NCBI GenBank assembly: GCA_945221685.1 | Contig: CALYNN010000039.1 | Location: forward strand, 1-10,574 | From: an uncultured Clostridia bacterium | Lineage (GTDB): Bacteria; Bacillota; Clostridia; Oscillospirales; Acutalibacteraceae | Direction: 5' to 3' | Length of the DNA stretch: 10,574 nucleotides | Shown here: piece after piece, positions 6,809 to 10,574 of the stretch | How positions within the stretch are numbered: the first letter of the stretch is position 1 | Layout of the letters: every line of letters starts with the position of its first letter | Notes under the pieces: model-generated | What the model was told of the DNA's origin: nothing | The model's input: the letters and a program-made list of their open reading frames with translations, nothing else | Databases searched by the model: none | Translations under genes and position numbers: made by a program

Positions 6809-6855
6809 ATAGTTTTGTATTTGATTTTATTGCATATCTGCGAGAGGGGAATTTT

Positions 6856-7503
6856 ATGAGCGATTTCATATCGGTTAGCACAGAGCTATTAAAGGGCTTT
6901 GGTGAAAATATTAAGCTGTTTGGCTTAACTCTTTTGTTTTCATTGCCCCTTGGCCTTGTTGTTACCTTTTGCACTACATCAAAATTTAAGCCTCTTAAGT
7001 GGCTGGCAAAAACTTTTGTATGGATTATCCGCGGAACACCGCTGATGCTTCAGCTTTTTGTTGTTCTCTATGTTCCGGGGCTTTTGTTTAATACTCCCAT
7101 TAAGGTTCGATTTACAGCTGCGCTTATAGCCTTTGTTATTAACTACTCCTGCTATTTTTCCGAAATTTACCGCGGCGGAATAGAAAGCGTGCCAATCGGT
7201 CAGTACGAGGCAGGTCAGGTGCTTGGAATGACAAAGGGGCAGATATTCTTTAAAATTGTACTGATGCAGGTTGTTAAAAAAATCATTCCGCCAATGAGCA
7301 ACGAAATAATTACGCTTGTAAAGGATACCTCGCTTGCAAGAGTAATAGCAGTTGCCGAAATTATAATGGCGGCAGACAGATTTTCTGCAAGAGGAGTAAT
7401 TTGGCCGTTATTCTACACCGGAGCATTTTTCTTAATCTTCAACGGACTTCTTACAATTATTTTCGGCAAAATCGAAAAGAAACTTGATTATTACAGAGGT
7501 TAA
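6856..7503 (+). CDS. Amino-acid ABC transporter permease (HisM/GlnP family)
   Basis: This 215-residue inner component forms the membrane channel of the importer. ATG 6856 is chosen for the GAGAGGGGA Shine-Dalgarno 5 bases upstream; a longer reading would start within the preceding hairpin. It has the N-terminal transmembrane start typical of the family, IIRGTPLMLQLF at 57-68 and the EAA loop from about 117 to 147 (QYEAGQVLGM through KKIIPP), which docks on the ATPase. Four or five hydrophobic segments are visible. Only one permease gene is present, so the channel is probably a homodimer. Its stop is 4 bases before the ATPase start, so the two are translated from one message. Confidence 0.94.
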   Translation: MSDFISVSTELLKGFGENIKLFGLTLLFSLPLGLVVTFCTTSKFKPLKWLAKTFVWIIRGTPLMLQLFVVLYVPGLLFNTPIKVRFTAALIAFVINYSCYFSEIYRGGIESVPIGQYEAGQVLGMTKGQIFFKIVLMQVVKKIIPPMSNEIITLVKDTSLARVIAVAEIIMAADRFSARGVIWPLFYTGAFFLIFNGLLTIIFGKIEKKLDYYRG

Positions 7504-7507
7504 TGCT

Positions 7508-8320
7508 ATGTCAATTTTGGAAGTAAAGAATATTCATAAAAGCTTCGGTAACTGTGAGGTACTTAAGGGCATAGACTTTTCCCTTGAGGCAGGCGATGTT
7601 CTTGTAATTATCGGCTCCTCCGGCTCGGGTAAAACAACGCTTTTGCGGTGCCTTAATTTTCTTGAAACGCCCGACAGCGGCAGTATAACCGTTAACGGCG
7701 AAAAGCTGATAGACGGCGATGATAAAAGCACCCTAAGCGAAAAGGAAATAAGAAGAAACAGGCTTCATTTCGGTCTTGTTTTTCAGCAGTTTAACCTTTT
7801 TCCTCAATATTCGGTTATGAAAAATTTAACTCTTGCTCCGGAGCTTGCACTTAAGGAAGAAATTTCCGCAATGAAGAAAGTAAAGCAGGAAATTCCCAAG
7901 GATTATAAGCAAAATAAAATTCAGGAAATTCAGGATACCGCCTCCTCTCTGCTTGAACGAGTAGGTCTTACCGATAAGGCGCAGTCGTATCCCTGTATGC
8001 TTTCGGGCGGTCAGCAGCAGAGAGTTGCCATAGCAAGAGCCCTTGCAATGCATCCCGATATACTTTGCTTTGATGAGCCAACCTCAGCCCTTGACCCTGA
8101 GCTGACAGGCGAGGTGCTTAATGTTATTCGCGGCTTAAAAACAGGAAATTCTACAATGATTGTAGTAACTCACGAAATGGAATTTGCGCGCAATGTTGCC
8201 GATAAGGTGATGTTTATGGCAAACGGAGTTGTTGAGGAATACGGCACTCCCGACCAAATTTTCGGTAATCCACAAAGTGAAATTTTGAAGGCATTTCTTT
8301 TGAATTCAAATAAAAAATAA
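7508..8320 (+). CDS. Amino-acid ABC transporter ATP-binding protein (GlnQ/HisP family)
   Basis: This 270-residue cytoplasmic ATPase drives the importer. ATG 7508 has AGAGG 8 bases upstream, inside the end of the permease gene. All catalytic elements are intact: Walker A GSSGSGKTT at 36-44, Q-loop QQFNLFP at 93-99, signature LSGGQQQR at 165-172, Walker B ILCFDEP at 185-191 (Asp189, catalytic Glu190) and H-loop His222. Usual relatives have about 240-250 residues. The extra length lies between Q-loop and signature, a charged Lys/Glu-rich helical stretch at about 114-143 (around EEISAMKKVKQEIPKDYK). Some Clostridia relatives have such insertions, from memory. The stop is followed at once by a palindrome and then the peptidase gene. 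Confidence 0.95.
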   Translation: MSILEVKNIHKSFGNCEVLKGIDFSLEAGDVLVIIGSSGSGKTTLLRCLNFLETPDSGSITVNGEKLIDGDDKSTLSEKEIRRNRLHFGLVFQQFNLFPQYSVMKNLTLAPELALKEEISAMKKVKQEIPKDYKQNKIQEIQDTASSLLERVGLTDKAQSYPCMLSGGQQQRVAIARALAMHPDILCFDEPTSALDPELTGEVLNVIRGLKTGNSTMIVVTHEMEFARNVADKVMFMANGVVEEYGTPDQIFGNPQSEILKAFLLNSNKK

Positions 8321-8338
8321 TTCATTATTAATAATGAA
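8321..8338. repeat. 18-bp perfect AT palindrome
   Basis: TTCATTATTAATAATGAA starts right after the ATPase stop and ends 2 bases before the AGGAGG of the peptidase gene. As RNA it would form only a weak AT hairpin. It could tune translation of the peptidase, or be chance in AT-rich DNA. Confidence 0.4.
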
Positions 8339-8352
8339 ATAGGAGGATATTT

Positions 8353-9606
8353 ATGGATTTAAAAAACATTATTGAAAAAAAAGATGAGTACGCTCAGTAT
8401 ATGCTGGACGAAATCACCCATATCTGTAAGGATATGGAAAAGCGAGCTCCCGGCTCAAAGGGCGAGCAGCAGGCCTGCGAGTATATGGCTGATGTACTTA
8501 AAAAGGACTGCGGCTGTCAGCGTGTAGATGTGGAAAGCTTTAAGGAAAATCCCGGCTCCTTTTACGGTTGGATTTACTTTACAATTACCATGGTGCTTGC
8601 CGCTATTGTGTTTTTCTTTATCTTTCCGCCTCTTTCCGTAATTCTTATTGCAGCAGGCTTGGTTATTGTATTTTTAGAGTTCGGACTTTACAAAAAATTT
8701 ATTGATAAGTTCTTCCCCGAAAAAACAGGCCACAATGTAACTGCAATTAAGAAGCCCACAGGCGAGGTTAAAAGAAGAATTTTCTTTAACGGTCACCCCG
8801 ACGCCGCTTGGGAATGGCCTGTAAACTATGCTCTCGGCGGCGTAGGCTTTGAGGGACACGCAATTATCTGCGGTATAGGCGCTGTTTATTATATCGTTAT
8901 TTCCGTTATCTATATGATTCAAAACGGTGTTTCGGGTATTGCACTTAACAGCGCAGTAACCCTTTCATCTCCAATTGTTAAGGCGGCTCTTGTAGGTCTT
9001 GTTTTTGTTCCGTTTCTTGTAGGACTTTATTGGATGTGGAATAAAAACAGAGTTGTTGACGGCGCAAACGATAACCTTTCAGGATGTTATATGGGTATAG
9101 CTGTTATGAAGGCTCTTGAGGACGCCGGTATTACCCTTGAAAATACCGAGGTGGGCGTTATCCTTTCAGGCTCCGAGGAGGCAGGACTCCGTGGTGCAAA
9201 GGCTTGGTGTGAGGCTCATAAGGGCGAGTTTGACGATGTGCCGACCTTCATTTTCTCTTATGATACAATCCATGACCCTAAATACCTTATGACTAATTAC
9301 CGTGACCTTAACGGTGCCGTAAAGGCTGATAAGGATGTTTCCGATTTGTTTATGGAGGCTGCTCAGGAGCTGAAAATTCCCTGTAAAAAGGGTTGGGTTC
9401 CTCCTCTCGGAGGCGCTACCGATTCTGCCGCTTTTGCTCAGGCAGGCTTTAGAGCAACAGGTATAACAGGTCTTAACCACAAGCTTGAGGATTACTACCA
9501 TACTCGCCGCGATACATACGATAATATGAACAAGCAGGGACTTGCAGATTGCTTTGCAATTTCCGTTAAGGTGCTTGAGATGTTTGACGGCGGTGCAAAG
9601 CAGTAA
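8353..9606 (+). CDS. M28-family zinc metallopeptidase with four hydrophobic segments
   Basis: This 417-residue protein has the full set of M28 dizinc aminopeptidase residues: His148-Pro-Asp150, bridging Asp240 (GANDNLSG), Glu275-Glu276 (SGSEEAG), Asp304 (FSYDT) and His383 (YYHTRRDT). A consensus AGGAGG lies 6 bases before ATG 8353. No signal peptide is seen. Unusually, hydrophobic segments at about 72-90, 93-112, 170-190 and 208-229 split the fold: one pair lies before the HPD motif and one between HPD and Asp240. Positive charges around 113-119, 133-142 and 230-233 would keep the catalytic parts in the cytosol if all four span the membrane. It lies 32 bp after the importer ATPase and before a terminator, so it is probably the last gene of that operon. 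The substrate is unknown; aminopeptidase activity is the family expectation. Confidence 0.88.
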   Translation: MDLKNIIEKKDEYAQYMLDEITHICKDMEKRAPGSKGEQQACEYMADVLKKDCGCQRVDVESFKENPGSFYGWIYFTITMVLAAIVFFFIFPPLSVILIAAGLVIVFLEFGLYKKFIDKFFPEKTGHNVTAIKKPTGEVKRRIFFNGHPDAAWEWPVNYALGGVGFEGHAIICGIGAVYYIVISVIYMIQNGVSGIALNSAVTLSSPIVKAALVGLVFVPFLVGLYWMWNKNRVVDGANDNLSGCYMGIAVMKALEDAGITLENTEVGVILSGSEEAGLRGAKAWCEAHKGEFDDVPTFIFSYDTIHDPKYLMTNYRDLNGAVKADKDVSDLFMEAAQELKIPCKKGWVPPLGGATDSAAFAQAGFRATGITGLNHKLEDYYHTRRDTYDNMNKQGLADCFAISVKVLEMFDGGAKQ

Positions 9607-9637
9607 AAGCGCAACTAATCGAATACCGATAATTAAA

Positions 9638-9688
9638 ACACAAGGGTGCAGCTAATAAGCATAACCGCCGCGCCCTTGTGTTTTTTTT
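9638..9688 (+). terminator. Rho-independent terminator of the ABC-peptidase operon
   Basis: ACACAAGGGTGC (9638-9649) pairs with GCGCCCTTGTGT (9670-9681) with a single G-U wobble over 12 positions, followed by a run of eight T (9681-9688). It is 32 bases after the peptidase stop. Confidence 0.93.
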
Positions 9689-9726
9689 GCGCCGACAAAA
9701 TAGTCTGCGGCATTTTTTGTTTAATA

Positions 9727-9755
9727 TTGAAAAAAGTGCTTTATGCTGATATAAT
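9727..9755 (+). promoter_or_regulatory. Promoter placing the transcript start at the trmN6 ATG
   Basis: TTGAAA (9727-9732), a 17-base spacer and a perfect TATAAT (9750-9755). The usual start, about 7 bases after the -10 box, falls on A9762, the first base of the ATG. This leaves no room for a Shine-Dalgarno. Confidence 0.78.
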
Positions 9756-9761
9756 AAACGT

Positions 9762-10493
9762 ATGTATAGTTATGAAAGATTATCTGACGGAATTAGGCTT
9801 GCAGTCAGCAGTAATCATACCTTTGGAACGGACGCTGTTATTTTATCGCATTTTGCGGGAATAAAGCCTCGAGACAAAGCTATTGATTTGGGAACAGGCT
9901 GCGGAATTATTCCGTTTTTGTGGCTGAGAAACGAAAAAATCAATAATGTAAGCTGTCTTGATATTCAGCAAAATGCCTATGAGCAGGTTTGCCACTCAAT
10001 AGAAATAAACGCCTTAGGCGAAAGAATTAAGGCGTATAACTGTGATTTAAGAGAAATTGAGCAGGTATTCAAAGCCGAGGAGTTTTCACTTGTTACAATG
10101 AATCCGCCCTATAAGCCGGTGGGCACGGGTATAGAGTCTTTAGGCGAAAGTGCAAGAATTGCGCGTCACGAGGTCTGCTGTAATATTGAGGACGCGGTAA
10201 ACGCCGCTTCGTATCTGCTGAAATACGGCGGCAGGTTTTGTATGTGCCACCGCCCCGAAAGACTTGTTGATGCTCTTGAGCTTATGCGAAGGTATAAGCT
10301 TGAGCCTAAGCGCCTGCGCTTCGTTCAGGACAGAGCAGGAGAGCAGCCGTTTTTGTTTTTGGTTCAGGGGCAAAAGGGTGCAAAGCCGTTTCTGCGCGTT
10401 GAGCCACAGCTGATAATAAAAAAAGAAAACGGAAGGTTTACACAGGAAATGCTTGATATTTATGGCTCTTATGCCGATGGGTACGATAGATGA
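9762..10493 (+). CDS. tRNA1(Val) (adenine-37-N6)-methyltransferase-like protein (TrmN6/YabB family)
   Basis: This 243-residue class I SAM-dependent methyltransferase probably N6-methylates an adenine of tRNA or another RNA. SAM-binding motif I is DLGTGCGIIP at 42-51, the acidic end of strand 2 is CLDIQ at 65-69, and the catalytic NPPY is at 114-117, which marks N6-adenine or glutamine methyltransferases. The N-terminal SYERLSDGIRLAVSSNHTFGTDAVILS stretch, read in pieces, matches the TrmN6/YabB start, which supports ATG 9762 even though no Shine-Dalgarno precedes it. The promoter ends 6 bases earlier, so the mRNA looks leaderless. It overlaps rsmI by ATGA, echoing the yabB-yabC neighbourhood of Bacillus. 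The family is clear; the exact target base is by analogy. Confidence 0.9.
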   Translation: MYSYERLSDGIRLAVSSNHTFGTDAVILSHFAGIKPRDKAIDLGTGCGIIPFLWLRNEKINNVSCLDIQQNAYEQVCHSIEINALGERIKAYNCDLREIEQVFKAEEFSLVTMNPPYKPVGTGIESLGESARIARHEVCCNIEDAVNAASYLLKYGGRFCMCHRPERLVDALELMRRYKLEPKRLRFVQDRAGEQPFLFLVQGQKGAKPFLRVEPQLIIKKENGRFTQEMLDIYGSYADGYDR

Positions 10494-10528
10494 ACGGAAA
10501 GCTTTATGTTGTTGGAACGCCGATAGGT
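10490..10528 (+). CDS. rsmI: 16S rRNA (cytidine-1402-2'-O)-methyltransferase, first 13 codons only
   Basis: Thirteen codons are visible, MNGKLYVVGTPIG, before the adapter. KLYVVGTPIG is the conserved N-terminal strand and SAM-binding loop of RsmI (YraL/YabC), and the neighbour upstream is a TrmN6-type gene as in Bacillus. ATG 10490 overlaps the upstream TGA as ATGA, implying translational coupling. RsmI 2'-O-methylates C1402 in the decoding centre of 16S rRNA. The rest of the gene is outside the fragment. Confidence 0.85.
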
Positions 10529-10574
10529 CTGTCTCTTATACACATCTCCGAGCCCACGAGACTAGGCATGATCT
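10529..10574 (+). other. Illumina Nextera i7-side adapter (artificial sequence)
   Basis: Bases 10529-10547 are the mosaic end CTGTCTCTTATACACATCT, 10548-10562 are CCGAGCCCACGAGAC, 10563-10570 (TAGGCATG) fit an 8-base i7 index and 10571-10574 (ATCT) start the flow-cell arm. Genomic DNA ends at 10528. Confidence 0.98.

Noticed and set aside
6793..6855. Upstream start of the permease
   Set aside because: It lies inside the intra-operon hairpin and lacks a Shine-Dalgarno. ATG 6856 is well placed.
9646..9864. 72-codon plus-strand ORF spanning the terminator
   Set aside because: It starts inside the terminator hairpin, runs through the trmN6 promoter and into trmN6 in another frame, with no recognisable protein features.
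46..10528. Mobile element, CRISPR array, toxin-antitoxin or defence system
   Set aside because: No transposase, integrase, regular repeat-spacer pattern or defence-family protein is present. All large ORFs are accounted for by metabolism, transport and RNA modification genes.

Overview
The window is one DNA fragment (insert 46-10528) that still carries Illumina Nextera adapter sequence at both ends, so the genes cut at each edge are cut by library construction and not by biology. The insert looks like a chromosomal segment of a low-to-moderate GC Firmicute, most likely a gut Clostridia member of the Ruminococcaceae/Oscillospiraceae type. The reasons are a glmS ribozyme, Gram-positive Shine-Dalgarno sites, consensus SigA-like promoters, a lipobox solute-binding lipoprotein and a yabB-yabC-like gene pair. 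The taxonomy is inferred from style and families, not from a search.

Layout. (1) 46-1315, minus strand: the first 423 codons of glmS, preceded on the same strand by a glmS ribozyme (about 1379-1525) and a plausible promoter. (2) 1316-1838: a divergent intergenic region. It holds the glmS leader and promoter, a cluster of inverted repeats including a 50-bp near-perfect one, and a strong promoter reading right. (3) 1839-5428: a two-gene catabolic operon with a GPH-family sugar:cation symporter and a cytoplasmic GH2 beta-glycosidase, which begins at TTG 2 bp after the symporter stop. (4) 5429-5930: a second intergenic region. It holds a consensus promoter, about 240 nt of apparently non-coding RNA with a strong hairpin ending in a rho-independent terminator, then a second promoter and a LacI-like palindrome in the leader of the next operon. 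(5) 5931-9606: an amino-acid ABC importer (lipoprotein, permease, ATPase) followed by a membrane-anchored M28 metallopeptidase, closed by a strong terminator. (6) 9762-10528: a TrmN6-type methyltransferase whose promoter places the transcript start on or next to its ATG (apparently leaderless), overlapping by ATGA with the first 13 codons of rsmI.

Functionally, the symporter and GH2 enzyme would import and cut a beta-galactoside or beta-glucuronide. The ABC system would take up a polar amino acid, and the M28 peptidase may act on peptides in the same nutritional context. GlmS makes glucosamine-6-phosphate and is self-limited by the ribozyme. TrmN6 and RsmI are RNA-modifying housekeeping enzymes. 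I found no rRNA, tRNA, CRISPR array, insertion sequence or phage gene. The features most worth a second look are the candidate orphan RNA, the leaderless trmN6, the large inverted repeat, the helical tail of the GH2 enzyme and the four hydrophobic segments of the peptidase. No wholly new multi-gene system is evident.
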